A stretch of DNA of 64,000 bases, from assembly GCF_000718775.1 (NCBI RefSeq), contig NZ_JOCB01000031.1, positions 7,451-71,450 on the forward strand. The letters run 5' to 3'. This document shows, one piece after another, positions 37,426 through 49,991 of this stretch (positions are counted from its first letter, which is position 1; every line of letters begins with the position of its first letter). The notes under the pieces were generated by a model, which was given only the letters and a program-made list of their open reading frames with translations, did no database searches and was not told the DNA's origin. The DNA comes from Streptomyces sp. NRRL S-31 (GTDB lineage: Bacteria > Actinomycetota > Actinomycetes > Streptomycetales > Streptomycetaceae). Both the position numbers and the translations under genes were made by a program.

Positions 37426-37965
37426 ATGAACATCTGCGTCTTCCTCTCCGCCGCCGACCTCGACGAGCGTTACACGCGCCCCGCGCGCGAGTTCGCGGAA
37501 CTGCTCGGCAAGGGCGGTCACACCCTGGTCTGGGGCGGCTCCGACAGCGGTCTGATGAAAGTGGTCGCCGACGGCGCGCACGAGACGGGCGGCAGGCTCG
37601 TGGGGGTCTCCGTGGAGTTCCTGGCGAACAAGGCGCGGCCCGGTGCCGACGAGATGATCATCGCGGCGGACCTCGCCGAGCGGAAGAGGCTGCTGCTGGA
37701 GAAGGCCGACGCCGTGGTGATCATGGTGGGCGGCACCGGCACGCTGGACGAGGCCACCGAGATCCTGGAACTGAAGAAGCACGGCCGCACCGACAAGCCG
37801 GTGGTACTGCTGAACACGGCGGGCTTCTACGACGGCCTGGAGCAGCAGTTCCGCCGGATGGAGGCGGAGGGCTTCCTGCCGCGTCCGCTGGCGGAGCTGG
37901 TCTTCTTCGCCGACGAGCCGGCCGGGGCGCTGGCCCACCTGGAGGAGCGGCTCGGCCGCCGCTGA
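37426..37965 (+). CDS. LOG-family/TIGR00730-like protein (Rossmann nucleotide phosphoribohydrolase type)
   Basis: A 179-residue cytosolic protein. The N-terminal MNICVFLSAADLDERYTRPA, the glycine-rich TLVWGGSDSGLMKVVADGA and the signature IMVGGTGTLDEATEILELK (the P/V-G-G-x-G-T-x-x-E motif) identify the LOG/lysine-decarboxylase-like family. Characterised members release bases from nucleoside 5'-monophosphates, including cytokinin ribotides. Start ATG 37426. The following SDR gene begins 16 bases after its stop, so the two may be co-transcribed. Confidence 0.85.
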   Translation: MNICVFLSAADLDERYTRPAREFAELLGKGGHTLVWGGSDSGLMKVVADGAHETGGRLVGVSVEFLANKARPGADEMIIAADLAERKRLLLEKADAVVIMVGGTGTLDEATEILELKKHGRTDKPVVLLNTAGFYDGLEQQFRRMEAEGFLPRPLAELVFFADEPAGALAHLEERLGRR

Positions 37966-37981
37966 TGCGAGCATGGCGGAC

Positions 37982-38671
37982 ATGGCAACTCATGTGATCA
38001 CCGGTGCCGGATCGGGTATCGGCGCGGCCGTGGCCCGCCGGCTGCACGCGCGCGGGGACGACCTCGTACTGCACGCGCGCGACGCGGGCCGCGCCAGGGA
38101 ACTGGCGGCCCGGTTCCCCGGCGCCCGCACACTGGTCGGCGACCTCGCGGACCCGGACAGGCTGTCCTGGGCGTTCTCCCACCAGACGCTGCCGGACCGG
38201 GTGGACTCGCTGCTGCACGTCGCCGGGGTGGTCGACCTCGGTGACGTCGGCGACCTGACCCCGAAGTCCTGGCACCACCAGCTCAACGTCAACCTGATCG
38301 CCCCGGCCGAGCTGACCCGGCACTTCCTGCCCCAGCTCCGCGCCGCCCGCGGCCACGTGGTCTTCGTCAACTCCGGCTCCGGCCTCAACGCCCACGCCGG
38401 CTGGTCCGCGTACGCCGCCTCCAAGCACGGGCTGAAGGCCCTCGCCGACGCCCTGCGCCAGGAGGAGCACGCGGCGGGCGTCCGGGTCACCTCGGTCTAC
38501 CCCGGCCGCACCGCCAGCCCCATGCAGGCCAAGGTGCACCAGCAGGAGGGCAAGGACTACGACGCGTCGAAGTGGATCGACCCGGAGTCGGTCGCCACGA
38601 CGATCCTGACGGCCCTGGACCTGCCGGCGGACGCGGAGATCAACGACCTGACGGTGCGTCCCGGGCGGTGA
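37982..38671 (+). CDS. short-chain dehydrogenase/reductase
   Basis: A 229-residue NAD(P)-dependent oxidoreductase. The cofactor motif is VITGAGSGIGAAVARRL, followed by LHVAGVVDLG in place of the usual N-N-A-G, the catalytic serine in VFVNSGSGLNAHAG, and the Y-x-x-x-K in SAYAASKHGLKALADAL. YPGRTASPM is the usual segment after the active site. The ATG at 37982 places the cofactor motif at the normal distance; another ATG three codons earlier is possible. The substrate is unknown. Confidence 0.9.
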   Translation: MATHVITGAGSGIGAAVARRLHARGDDLVLHARDAGRARELAARFPGARTLVGDLADPDRLSWAFSHQTLPDRVDSLLHVAGVVDLGDVGDLTPKSWHHQLNVNLIAPAELTRHFLPQLRAARGHVVFVNSGSGLNAHAGWSAYAASKHGLKALADALRQEEHAAGVRVTSVYPGRTASPMQAKVHQQEGKDYDASKWIDPESVATTILTALDLPADAEINDLTVRPGR

Positions 38672-38792
38672 CCGGGAGGGCCGGCCGCACACCCCGCGCC
38701 CGGCCGGCGGCGGCCCGGCCGCACACCCTCCGGCGCCGGTCCGGGGCCGACCGGCCGTGAACCGGGCGGCCGGTGTTACGTACCCTGCCGGG

Positions 38793-39800
38793 GTGAGCGA
38801 AAAAAGCCAGTTCAGGTTCCCGGGAGCCACCGGTGTCGGTTCCCTGCCCGGCGGTGACGCGCGGGAGGCCGCCAAGACCGTCACCGGCACCTTCGAGGAC
38901 TTCCCCTTCCTCGCGGAACTGCCCGCGCGCGGGCCCGGCGCCGACATGATCGGCCGTACCGCGGGGATGCTGGTCGAGCTGTACGCGCGCGTGGAGCCCA
39001 GCGGCTGGCGGCTCGGCGACCGGCCGGGCCGGGACACCAAGCGGGCCCGGTCCTGGCTCGGCGAGGACCTGGACGCCCTGGAGGAGTTCACCCAGGGCTA
39101 CGAGGGCGACCTCAAGGTGCAGGCCGTCGGGCCGTGGACGCTGGCCGCCGCCCTGGAGCTGAGGAACGGCGAGGCCGCCCTGGCGGACCCCGGCGCCTGC
39201 CGGGACCTCGCCGGCTCGCTCGCCGAGGGGCTGCGGCTGCACCTCGCCGAGGTGCGCCGCCGGGTCCCGGGCGCCCGCACCGTCCTCCAGCTCGACGAGC
39301 CCTCCCTCACCGCGGTCCTGCGCGGCCAGGTCCGTACGGCGAGCGGCTACCGCACCCACCGCTCCGTGGACCGGCAGCTGGTGGAGGCGACGCTGCGGGA
39401 CGTCGTCGGGGTGAACGACGGCGGGCCCGTGGTCGTGCACTCCTGCGCCCCGGACGTGCCGTTCGCGCTGCTGCGGCGGGCCGGCGCGGCGGCCGTCTCC
39501 TTCGACTTCTCGCTTCTCACCGAGCGTGACGACGAGGCGATCGGCGAGGCCGTCGAGGGCGGCCTGCGGCTGTTCACCGGTGTCGTGCCGGGCACGGACG
39601 GCCCGTTGTCGGACCCTGCCGGTAGCGTCATGGGTGTCAGGACGTTGTGGCGCAGGCTGGGGCTGCATCCGGGGTTGCTCGCGGAGGCGGTCACGGTGAC
39701 CCCGGCGTGCGGTCTGGCGGGCGCCTCGCCCGCCTGGGCACGCCAGGCGCTCGCCCACTGCGTCCGGGCGGCGAGATCCCTCGCGGACAACCCAGAGTAA
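38793..39800 (+). CDS. MetE C-terminal-like (B12-independent methionine synthase-type) protein
   Basis: A 335-residue zinc methyltransferase-like protein equal to the C-terminal barrel of MetE. It opens FRFPGATGVGSLPGGDAREA, has VLQLDEPSLTAVLRG, and carries the zinc ligand region VVVHSCAPDVPFALL (H and C) with a second cysteine in TVTPACGLAGASP. Many actinobacteria have this short form in addition to full MetE; its methyl donor is not established. The GTG at 38793 has TACCCT seven bases upstream and no ribosome binding site, so it may be leaderless. ligA follows after 15 bases, implying co-transcription. Confidence 0.83.
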   Translation: MSEKSQFRFPGATGVGSLPGGDAREAAKTVTGTFEDFPFLAELPARGPGADMIGRTAGMLVELYARVEPSGWRLGDRPGRDTKRARSWLGEDLDALEEFTQGYEGDLKVQAVGPWTLAAALELRNGEAALADPGACRDLAGSLAEGLRLHLAEVRRRVPGARTVLQLDEPSLTAVLRGQVRTASGYRTHRSVDRQLVEATLRDVVGVNDGGPVVVHSCAPDVPFALLRRAGAAAVSFDFSLLTERDDEAIGEAVEGGLRLFTGVVPGTDGPLSDPAGSVMGVRTLWRRLGLHPGLLAEAVTVTPACGLAGASPAWARQALAHCVRAARSLADNPE

Positions 39801-42011
<2,211 letters not shown>

Positions 42012-42125
42012 CGGTTGAAGGCCACTCGTTCGGCGCATATCAGTTGCATACGGGTGGCCCGGGCGCATTCGGGCAACCGTCGGAGACCGCTGCCCGTGGA
42101 AGCCTTCCGCGGCCTACTGTTGAGG

Positions 42126-42260
42126 TGTGCGCCTGCCGTGCCCAGCTGCGGCTGGGGCGCCTCCGTGCCCTCCTCAGGTCCGGGGAAGGTCTCTTCGACG
42201 CGGAGCTGCTGATGGTTGTCGGGCATCGGGCCGCGTGGCGTGGGCACCGCCGGCTGTGAG
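42126..42260 (+). CDS. possible small protein ORF between ligA and the GGDEF/EAL gene
   Basis: A 44-codon frame from GTG 42126 reads VCACRAQLRLGRLRALLRSG then EGLFDAELLMVVGHRAAW and ends RGHRRL at TGA 42258. About 84 percent of third positions are G or C, consistent with coding, and TACTGT four bases upstream could be a -10 of a leaderless message. There is no known relative. It could equally be a GC-rich artefact in the 259-base leader of the next gene. Confidence 0.25.
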
Positions 42261-42270
42261 AGGGACGGGA

Positions 42271-44508
42271 ATGGAACCGACCGAGAGCGCCGCCCCGGAC
42301 TCACGGCTGCGCCTGCGCCGCCGAGCGGGCGCCTGGCGCGGGCACCGGTGGACGACCGGGTGGGCCGAGGTGCGTACGGGCGTGCGGACACGCCCCGCCG
42401 GACCGGCCGCCGTCGAAGCCGCTTCCGTCCTGCCGTCGGGCGTCGAAGGCGCCCCCGGCCCGGCAGGCGCCGACACCGAGCGGCACCCGGCCTGGCCGGC
42501 GCTGCCCGCGGCCGTCGTCGCCGCCGCGGCACTCGCCCTGGGCGCCGGCTTCCACCGCGCCTACACCGGCCACCACGCCCTCTTCCCCTGCGGCACGGTC
42601 GGCTGGGCGCTGGCCCTGCTCACCGGCGTCATCGTCGGCCACCTCGTCATGCTGGGCCGGGCCCGCTGGTGGGGCGGCACCGGATCGGGCGCCGCCCTGA
42701 CCCTCGCCGTCCTGCTGCTGTACGGCTGGCTGCCCGCCGGCCTGGTCAGCCTCACCGTCGTCGTCCTGGTCTGCGTCGCCCGCCGGCACCGCTGGCGGCA
42801 GGGCGTGCAGCACGGCGCGGTGGACATCCTCGGCATCGGCGTCGGCGCCCTGCTGCTCGGCGCGTTCGGCCGGGTCCCCAGCGTCGAGGAGCCCTGGCGG
42901 CCGGAGAGCTGGACCGTCGCCACCGTCCCCGAGGTCGTCCTGGTCGCGGTCGCCTACCTGGCCGTCAGCCGCGGCCTGCTGTGGTACCTGTACGCCCCGC
43001 GCGACGGCGGGATGCCCGCCGTCGCCCGCACCACCCTGGTCAGACAGGGCCTGGTCGCCGTCGCACTGCTCGGCATCGCGCCCCTGCTGTGCGTCGTCGC
43101 CGTAGCCCAGCCGGTCCTGCTGCCGCTCTTCGCGATCCCGCTGATCGCCCTGGACTCCACGCTCTGGATGGCCCGCGCCCGCGCCGAGGAGCAGCTGCGC
43201 GACCCGCTGACCGGGCTGCCCAACCGGCAGTGGCTGCTGGACCGGATCTGGACCGCCCTGGACGACGCCGAGCGCATCGGCGCCCGCTCCGCGCTGATGC
43301 TGATCGACCTCGACCGCTTCCGGTCGGTGAACGACACCCTCGGGCACCTCGCCGGCGACCGGCTGCTGCTCCAGATAGCCGACCGGCTGCGGCTCGCCCT
43401 GCCGCGCGGCGCCGAGGCCGCCCGGCTCGGCGGCGACGAGTTCGCCGTCTTACTCCCCGTCGCCGACTCCACCACGTCGGCCACGCGCGTCGCCCGCGGC
43501 CTCGTCACCGACCTCAGCTCCCCGCTCGACCTGGACGGGCTGACCCTCGTCCTGGAGGCCAGCGCCGGCGTCGCCGTCTTCCCCGACCACGCCCTCGACG
43601 CCGAGGGACTGCTGCGCCGCGCCGACGTCGCGATGTACCAGGCGAAGCGGGACCGCACCGGCGTCGAGGTCTACGAGTCCAAGCGGGACTCCAACACCCC
43701 GGACCGCCTCGGCCTCCTGGGCGACCTGCGCCGGGCGCTGGACGCGCACGAGGTGCACCTCCACTACCAGCCCAAGGTCCGCTTCGACGGACAGGTCGCC
43801 GGCCTGGAGGCGCTGGTCCGCTGGGTGCACCCCGAGCGCGGCAAGGTGCCGCCGGACGAGTTCATAGCCATAGCCGAGTCCTCGGGGCTGATGCCCCACC
43901 TCACCGAGTACGTGCTGGACACCGCGCTCGGCCAGGTCGCCAAGTGGCGGGCGCAGGGCCTCAGGGTCCCGGTCGCCGTCAACGTCTCCCCGCGCGACGT
44001 GCACACGCCCGGCTTCGCCGGCTCCGTCGCCGCCCGGCTCGCCCGGCACGGCGTCCCGGCCCAGGCGCTCCAGCTGGAGATCACGGAGCACGTGCTGCTG
44101 GAGGACCCGCAGCGGGCCGCCGACACCCTCGCCGGGCTCACCGGCCACGGCGTCAAGATGTCCCTCGACGACTTCGGCACCGGGTACTCCTCCCTGGTCC
44201 ACCTGCGGCGGCTGCCGGTCAGCGAGCTGAAGATCGACCGCTCCTTCGTGGCCCGGCTGGCGGTCGACGCCGAGGACGCCGAGATCGTCCGCTGCACCGT
44301 CGACCTCGCCCACTCCCTGGGCCTCCTCGTCGTCGCCGAGGGCGTCGAGGACGACGAGACCTGGGAGCGGCTGCGCGACCTGGGCTGCGACGCCGTACAG
44401 GGCTGGCTGGTGGCCGCGGCGATGCCGCCGGACGAGACGACCGCCTGGCTGCTGGCGCGCGGCTCCCGCGGCTGGCAGCGGCCGCGCGCCGCGCTGCCCG
44501 CCGAATAG
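42271..44508 (+). CDS. rmdB: membrane GGDEF/EAL c-di-GMP enzyme (RmdB-like)
   Basis: A 745-residue protein that makes and/or degrades cyclic di-GMP, the developmental brake in Streptomyces. The N-terminal 70 residues are polar. Residues about 75-300 contain several membrane helices (LPAAVVAAAALALGAGFHRA, VGWALALLTGVIVGHLVML, LTLAVLLLYGWLPAGLVSL and others). GGDEF (387-391, in RLGGDEFAVLLPV) is intact, and EAL (513-515, in GLEALVRWVHPERG) is intact with LDDFGTGYSSL, SELKIDRSFV and VAEGVED. Both activities are therefore possible; position after ligA matches RmdB (SCO5495), described as a phosphodiesterase. The ATG at 42271 follows GAGGGA. Codon 394 is TTA. Confidence 0.88.
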   Translation: MEPTESAAPDSRLRLRRRAGAWRGHRWTTGWAEVRTGVRTRPAGPAAVEAASVLPSGVEGAPGPAGADTERHPAWPALPAAVVAAAALALGAGFHRAYTGHHALFPCGTVGWALALLTGVIVGHLVMLGRARWWGGTGSGAALTLAVLLLYGWLPAGLVSLTVVVLVCVARRHRWRQGVQHGAVDILGIGVGALLLGAFGRVPSVEEPWRPESWTVATVPEVVLVAVAYLAVSRGLLWYLYAPRDGGMPAVARTTLVRQGLVAVALLGIAPLLCVVAVAQPVLLPLFAIPLIALDSTLWMARARAEEQLRDPLTGLPNRQWLLDRIWTALDDAERIGARSALMLIDLDRFRSVNDTLGHLAGDRLLLQIADRLRLALPRGAEAARLGGDEFAVLLPVADSTTSATRVARGLVTDLSSPLDLDGLTLVLEASAGVAVFPDHALDAEGLLRRADVAMYQAKRDRTGVEVYESKRDSNTPDRLGLLGDLRRALDAHEVHLHYQPKVRFDGQVAGLEALVRWVHPERGKVPPDEFIAIAESSGLMPHLTEYVLDTALGQVAKWRAQGLRVPVAVNVSPRDVHTPGFAGSVAARLARHGVPAQALQLEITEHVLLEDPQRAADTLAGLTGHGVKMSLDDFGTGYSSLVHLRRLPVSELKIDRSFVARLAVDAEDAEIVRCTVDLAHSLGLLVVAEGVEDDETWERLRDLGCDAVQGWLVAAAMPPDETTAWLLARGSRGWQRPRAALPAE
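43450..43452 (+). other. TTA codon (bldA-dependent) in the GGDEF/EAL gene
   Basis: Codon 394, the first leucine of the L-L pair three residues past the GGDEF motif, is TTA (gtc tta ctc). It is the only in-frame TTA I noticed in the window. In Streptomyces, TTA is read only by the bldA tRNA, which accumulates late, so full-length enzyme should depend on bldA. Confidence 0.9.
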
Positions 44509-44640
44509 CCCGCCCGCGTCCCCGGGCCGGGACGCCATCGGATTCCTTGCCCTGTCCCGAGGGGCGTCAGCGCCGACCGAACGCGCGGGCGGCCGTAGCG
44601 TGGTCCCATAGCCGACCGCCACGGCAGGGAGCCCCGCGCC

Positions 44641-45135
44641 ATGTCACTGTTCGTCCCGGAGTTCGACGACACCGTGCTCGTCCGCGACGCGGAGGCCGAG
44701 CTGCTCGGCGGGACCCCGGTCGGGGTCAGACTGCTGGCCGACAGCAGCGCCGGCGGCGGCGCGCTGTCCACCGTACGGGTCACCCTCGCCGAGGGCGCCG
44801 ACGGCGCCCGCCCGCATGTGCACCACCGTTCGGCCGAGATGTTCTACCTGCTCGACGGCGCGGTCGAGATCCTCTCCGGGGACGACGTCGTCACCGCCGG
44901 CCGCGGCGACCTGGTCATCGTCCCGCCGGACCGGCCGCACGCCTTCGCCGCCGTCCCCGGCTCCACCGCCGACCTGCTCGTCGTCATCGCCCCGGGCGTC
45001 GAACGCTTCGACTACTTCCGCCACCTCCAGCGCGTCCGCCTCGGCGAGGCCACCCCGGAGAGCCTGCTGGAGGTCCAGGAGCGGTACGACAACCACTTCC
45101 TGCCGAGCCCGGTCTGGGACGGCCGGCACCGCTGA
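44641..45135 (+). CDS. cupin-domain protein
   Basis: A 164-residue single-domain cupin. Motif 1 is [20 protein letters not shown] (H-x-H-x-x-x-E, metal-binding), and motif 2 is [17 protein letters not shown] (with the last metal histidine). The C-terminal helix [20 protein letters not shown] is typical of cupins annotated as mannose isomerase-like or quercetin dioxygenase-like. ATG 44641 has GGCAGGGAG upstream. It stands alone between the GGDEF/EAL gene and gatC. The reaction is not evident. Confidence 0.87.
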   Translation: MSLFVPEFDDTVLVRDAEAELLGGTPVGVRLLADSSAGGGALSTVRVTLAEGADGARPHVHHRSAEMFYLLDGAVEILSGDDVVTAGRGDLVIVPPDRPHAFAAVPGSTADLLVVIAPGVERFDYFRHLQRVRLGEATPESLLEVQERYDNHFLPSPVWDGRHR

Positions 45136-45229
45136 GGACGGGGGTCGCGGCAAACCGTTTCACGGGCACCGGGCCCCGCCCCATAGGATTGAGCCCAAAC
45201 CACACACACTCACCCCAGAGGAACGCTGC

Positions 45230-45526
45230 ATGCCTGGCATCACGCGCGAGGAGGTCGCCCACCTCGCCCGGCTGGCGCGTCTGGAGCTGAAGCCCGAAGA
45301 ACTCGAACACTTCGCGGGTCAGCTGGACGACATCATCGGCGCGGTCGCCCGCGTCAGCGAGGTCGCCGACCAAGACGTACCGCCGACCTCGCACCCGCTC
45401 CCGCTGACCAACGTCATGCGGCCGGACGAGGTCCGTCCCTCGCTCACCCCCGAGCAGGCGCTCTCCGGCGCCCCGGCCCAGGAGCAGCAGCGTTTCAAGG
45501 TGCCGCAGATCCTGGGGGAGGAGTGA
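45230..45526 (+). CDS. gatC: glutamyl-tRNA(Gln) amidotransferase subunit C
   Basis: The 98-residue GatC subunit, which stabilises the GatA-GatB interface in the tRNA-dependent synthesis of Gln-tRNA and Asn-tRNA. It begins [20 protein letters not shown] and has [38 protein letters not shown] and [15 protein letters not shown], as expected. ATG 45230 with AGAGGAA upstream. A possible promoter is TTCACG (45159-45164) and TAGGAT (45184-45189). gatA begins three bases after its stop. Confidence 0.97.
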   Translation: MPGITREEVAHLARLARLELKPEELEHFAGQLDDIIGAVARVSEVADQDVPPTSHPLPLTNVMRPDEVRPSLTPEQALSGAPAQEQQRFKVPQILGEE

Positions 45527-45528
45527 CC

Positions 45529-47024
<1,496 letters not shown>

Positions 47025-47028
<4 letters not shown>

Positions 47029-47264
47029 GCGCACTGTCCAAGGCCAAGGGCTTCAAGAAGTCCAAGTCCGGTACGTACCTGTCCATGGCCGCCACCGCGT
47101 TCGGCGCGGTCGGCGCCGCCAAGCAGATCAAGAAGGCCCGCGCCGAGAACGACACGCTGCGGCTCGTCGACGCGGTCGTCACCGCCGCCGGCATCGTCAC
47201 CGGCCTCGCCATCCTCTACCGCGAGCTGAAGCGGCTGGGCGACGACGACGTCCTGCTGGGCTGA
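47025..47264 (+). CDS. conserved small protein between gatA and gatB
   Basis: A 79-residue protein starting at GTG 47025, which overlaps the gatA stop (GTGA). It has a basic N-terminus ([11 protein letters not shown]), then a membrane-like or amphipathic stretch [20 protein letters not shown], and a hydrophobic helix [21 protein letters not shown] single membrane helix with basic flanks is the simplest reading. It lies inside the gat operon, 16 bases before gatB, so it should be made with the amidotransferase. I recognise no function. Confidence 0.8.
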
Positions 47265-47280
47265 GAGGGAAGTTTTCACC

Positions 47281-48795
47281 GTGACCACCACGACCGACCT
47301 GGTGTCGTACGAGGACGCGCTGGCGTCGTACGACCCCGTCATGGGCCTTGAGGTCCATGTCGAACTCGGCACCGCCACCAAGATGTTCTGCGGCTGCTCC
47401 ACCGCGCTCGGCGCCGACCCCAACTCGCAGACCTGTCCGACCTGCCTCGGCCTGCCCGGCGCGCTCCCGGTCGTCAACGCGACCGGCGTCGAGTCCGCGA
47501 TCAAGATCGGTCTCGCGCTGAACTGCGAGATCGCCGAGTGGTGCCGCTTCGCCCGGAAGAACTACTTCTATCCGGACATGCCGAAGAACTTCCAGACCTC
47601 CCAGTACGACGAGCCGATCGCCTTCAACGGCTACCTCGACGTGCAGCTGGAGGACGGCGAGACCTTCCGCGTGGAGATCGAGCGCGCCCACATGGAGGAG
47701 GACACCGGCAAGTCGACGCACGTCGGCGGCGCCACCGGCCGTATCCACGGCGCGTCCCACTCCCTGCTGGACTACAACCGCGCCGGCATCCCGCTGATCG
47801 AGATCGTCACCAAGCCCATCGTCGGCGCCGGCGAGCGCGCCCCCGAGGTGGCGAAGGCGTACGTCCGCGAGCTGCGCGAGCTCATCCGGGCCCTCGGCGT
47901 GTCCGAGGCCCGTATGGAGATGGGCCAGATGCGCTGCGACGTGAACCTCTCGCTGCGCCCGAACGGCACCGAGAAGTTCGGCACGCGCTCCGAGACGAAG
48001 AACGTCAACTCCCTGCGCTCGGTGGAGCGCGCGGCCCGCTTCGAGATCCAGCGGCACGCGGCCGTGCTCTCCTCCGGCGGCACGATCATCCAGGAGACCC
48101 GGCACTTCCACGAGGACACCGGGTCCACCACCTCGGGCCGGGTGAAGGAGGAGGCCGAGGACTACCGGTACTTCCCGGAGCCCGACCTGGTCCCCGTCGC
48201 GCCCTCGCGCGAGTGGGTCGAGGAGATCCGCGCGGCCCTGCCCGAGCTGCCGCTGGCCCGCCGTACCCGGCTGCTGGCGGAGTGGGGCATCTCCGCCACC
48301 GACATGCAGGCGATCACCAACGCCGGCGCGCTGGACCTGATCGTCGCCACGATCGACGCCGGTGCCGACGCGGCCTCCGCCCGCAAGTGGTGGATGGGCG
48401 AACTGGCGCGCAGCGCCAACGAGTCCGGCACCGCGCTGGACGAGCTGGCGATCACGCCCCAGCAGGTGGCCCGGGTCACCGAGCTGGTCGTGAAGGGTGA
48501 CCTGAACGACAAGCTGGCCCGTCAGGTCATCGAGGGCGTCCTCGCGGGCGAGGGCACCCCGGACGAGGTCGTCGACAAGCGCGGTCTGAAGGTCGTCTCC
48601 GACGAGGGCGCGCTGACCGCCGCCGTCGAGGAGGCCATCGCCGGCAACCCGGCCATCGCGGACAAGATCCGCGGCGGCAAGGTGGCCGCGGCCGGTGCCC
48701 TGGTGGGCGCGGTCATGAAGGCCACCCGCGGCCAGGCCGACGCGGCCCGCGTCAAGGAGCTGATCCTGGAGAAGCTGGGCGTCGGCGAGGGCTGA
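47281..48795 (+). CDS. gatB: glutamyl/aspartyl-tRNA amidotransferase subunit B
   Basis: The 504-residue kinase/tRNA-binding subunit of GatCAB, which phosphorylates mischarged Glu-tRNA or Asp-tRNA and then transamidates it. Diagnostic segments are [29 protein letters not shown]-like [50 protein letters not shown] and [17 protein letters not shown]. The C-terminal YqeY-like helical domain ends with [19 protein letters not shown] 47281 follows AGGGAAG. It is the last gene of the operon, followed by a strong hairpin. Confidence 0.97.
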   Translation: MTTTTDLVSYEDALASYDPVMGLEVHVELGTATKMFCGCSTALGADPNSQTCPTCLGLPGALPVVNATGVESAIKIGLALNCEIAEWCRFARKNYFYPDMPKNFQTSQYDEPIAFNGYLDVQLEDGETFRVEIERAHMEEDTGKSTHVGGATGRIHGASHSLLDYNRAGIPLIEIVTKPIVGAGERAPEVAKAYVRELRELIRALGVSEARMEMGQMRCDVNLSLRPNGTEKFGTRSETKNVNSLRSVERAARFEIQRHAAVLSSGGTIIQETRHFHEDTGSTTSGRVKEEAEDYRYFPEPDLVPVAPSREWVEEIRAALPELPLARRTRLLAEWGISATDMQAITNAGALDLIVATIDAGADAASARKWWMGELARSANESGTALDELAITPQQVARVTELVVKGDLNDKLARQVIEGVLAGEGTPDEVVDKRGLKVVSDEGALTAAVEEAIAGNPAIADKIRGGKVAAAGALVGAVMKATRGQADAARVKELILEKLGVGEG

Positions 48796-48808
48796 GCCCG
48801 CTGCGCGC

Positions 48809-48846
48809 CGTACGGCCCCGGAAGGCATGCCCTCCGGGGCCGTACG
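48809..48846 (+). terminator. terminator of the gat operon
   Basis: cgtacggccccgga (48809-48822) and its exact complement (48833-48846) surround a ten-base loop, 14 bases after the gatB stop. The flanking bases extend the pairing imperfectly. No T-run is present. Confidence 0.75.
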
Positions 48847-48960
48847 CGTGCGCCCCGGACGGTCCTTGAGCCGGTCCGGCGGTTCCGTCCCGTCGGTCTC
48901 CTCGCGCAGCGGGGCACCGTGGCACCGCCTCCGCCGGCCCGGGCGGTACGCTCGCCCGCC

Positions 48961-49323
48961 ATGAGCGGACGCACCGATACCGACACCGAGCCGGCGATAG
49001 CCGAGGACGCCGAGGACACCGCGGGCACCGGACGCGCCGGGGACGGCGAAGGCGGCGAGGACGGCGGGGAGTTCGCCGGGGACGCCCGGCGGGCCCGCTG
49101 GGCCGCGGCCGGCACCGGCGCGCTGCTGGCCCTGGCCGGGCTGGCCGCCGCGCTGCTCCGGGCCACCGGCTCCGCCCCGGCGGCCGTGCCCGCCGCCTAC
49201 GCCCTGGGAGCCGCCGGGTGCGCGTTCGCCGGGGTGCTCGGCGCCCGGGGCCGTACCCGCCGGGCCCTGTGGCTGCTGGTCGCCGGGGCGATGGTCATGG
49301 CACTCGGCGACCAGTTCGACTGA
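48961..49323 (+). CDS. small membrane protein with acidic N-terminus
   Basis: A 120-residue protein. The first 50 residues are Asp/Glu/Gly-rich (PAIAEDAEDTAGTGRAGDGE). They are followed by two or three helices: AAAGTGALLALAGLAAALL, AAYALGAAGCAFAGVLGA and RALWLLVAGAMVMALGDQFD. The topology would put the acidic segment in the cytoplasm. It is found between gatB and an acetyltransferase gene with no obvious link to either. I recognise no family. Confidence 0.65.
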   Translation: MSGRTDTDTEPAIAEDAEDTAGTGRAGDGEGGEDGGEFAGDARRARWAAAGTGALLALAGLAAALLRATGSAPAAVPAAYALGAAGCAFAGVLGARGRTRRALWLLVAGAMVMALGDQFD

Positions 49324-49380
49324 CATACCCGTGCCGTACCGTCCGGTCCGGCGGACGGACCGACGAAGGAGGAACGGCCG

Positions 49381-49956
49381 ATGTACGCGATCCCGCTCGG
49401 TGACGACGGCGCCGAACTGCGGCCCCTGGAGGTCTGGCACGCCGGGGAACTGCTGGACAACATCGACCGCGGCCGGGAGTACATCGGCCGGCACGTCGGA
49501 CTGCCGGACGTGGTGCCCGATTACGAGGGCGCCCGTGCCTGGCTGAGGTCGTACGCCGACAAGCGGGGCGCCGACGCCGGCGGTCTGCACGGGATCTGGC
49601 TGGACGGCAGGCTCGTCGGCGGGCTGCTGTTCCGCGTCTGGGACACCCCGAGCGGGGTCTGCGAGGCCGGCTGCTGGCTGGAGCCGGGCGCGGCCGGGCG
49701 CGGACTGGTCACGCGCGGCATGCGGGTGCTGCTCGACTGGGCCTTCGAGGAGCGCGGCATGCACCGCGTGGAGTGGCACGTGTCCCCGGCCAACGAGCCG
49801 AGCGTCAACGTGGCCCGGCGGCTCGGCATGACCCGCGAGGGCGTGCTCCGTGAGAACCACCCGCACCGGGGCGTGCGCGCCAGCACCGAGATCTGGGCGG
49901 TGCTGGCGCCCGAGTGGCGCGCGGCACGCGCGCGTGCCGCGCCGGACGATCATTAA
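49381..49956 (+). CDS. GNAT-family N-acetyltransferase (RimJ/RimL type)
   Basis: A 191-residue acetyl-CoA-dependent transferase. It has the RimJ/RimL opening with LRPLEVWHAGELLDNIDRGR and YIGRHVGLPDVVPDYEGARA. Motif A has CWLEPGAAGRGLVTRGMRVL (the Q/R-x-x-G-x-G/A acetyl-CoA loop). HRVEWHVSPANEPSVNVARR with LGMTREGVLRE is the usual C-terminal pair of blocks. ATG 49381 has GAAGGAGGAA immediately upstream. The acceptor (ribosomal or other N-terminus, or a small molecule) is not predictable. Confidence 0.9.
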   Translation: MYAIPLGDDGAELRPLEVWHAGELLDNIDRGREYIGRHVGLPDVVPDYEGARAWLRSYADKRGADAGGLHGIWLDGRLVGGLLFRVWDTPSGVCEAGCWLEPGAAGRGLVTRGMRVLLDWAFEERGMHRVEWHVSPANEPSVNVARRLGMTREGVLRENHPHRGVRASTEIWAVLAPEWRAARARAAPDDH

Positions 49957-49991
49957 GGGACCTCTCAGACAGCGTCCGTACGGTGCCGGGC

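Noticed and set aside
42015..42212. 65-codon frame just after ligA
   Set aside because: No ribosome binding site, many rare codons and no protein-like pattern; the overlapping 44-codon frame has better codon statistics.
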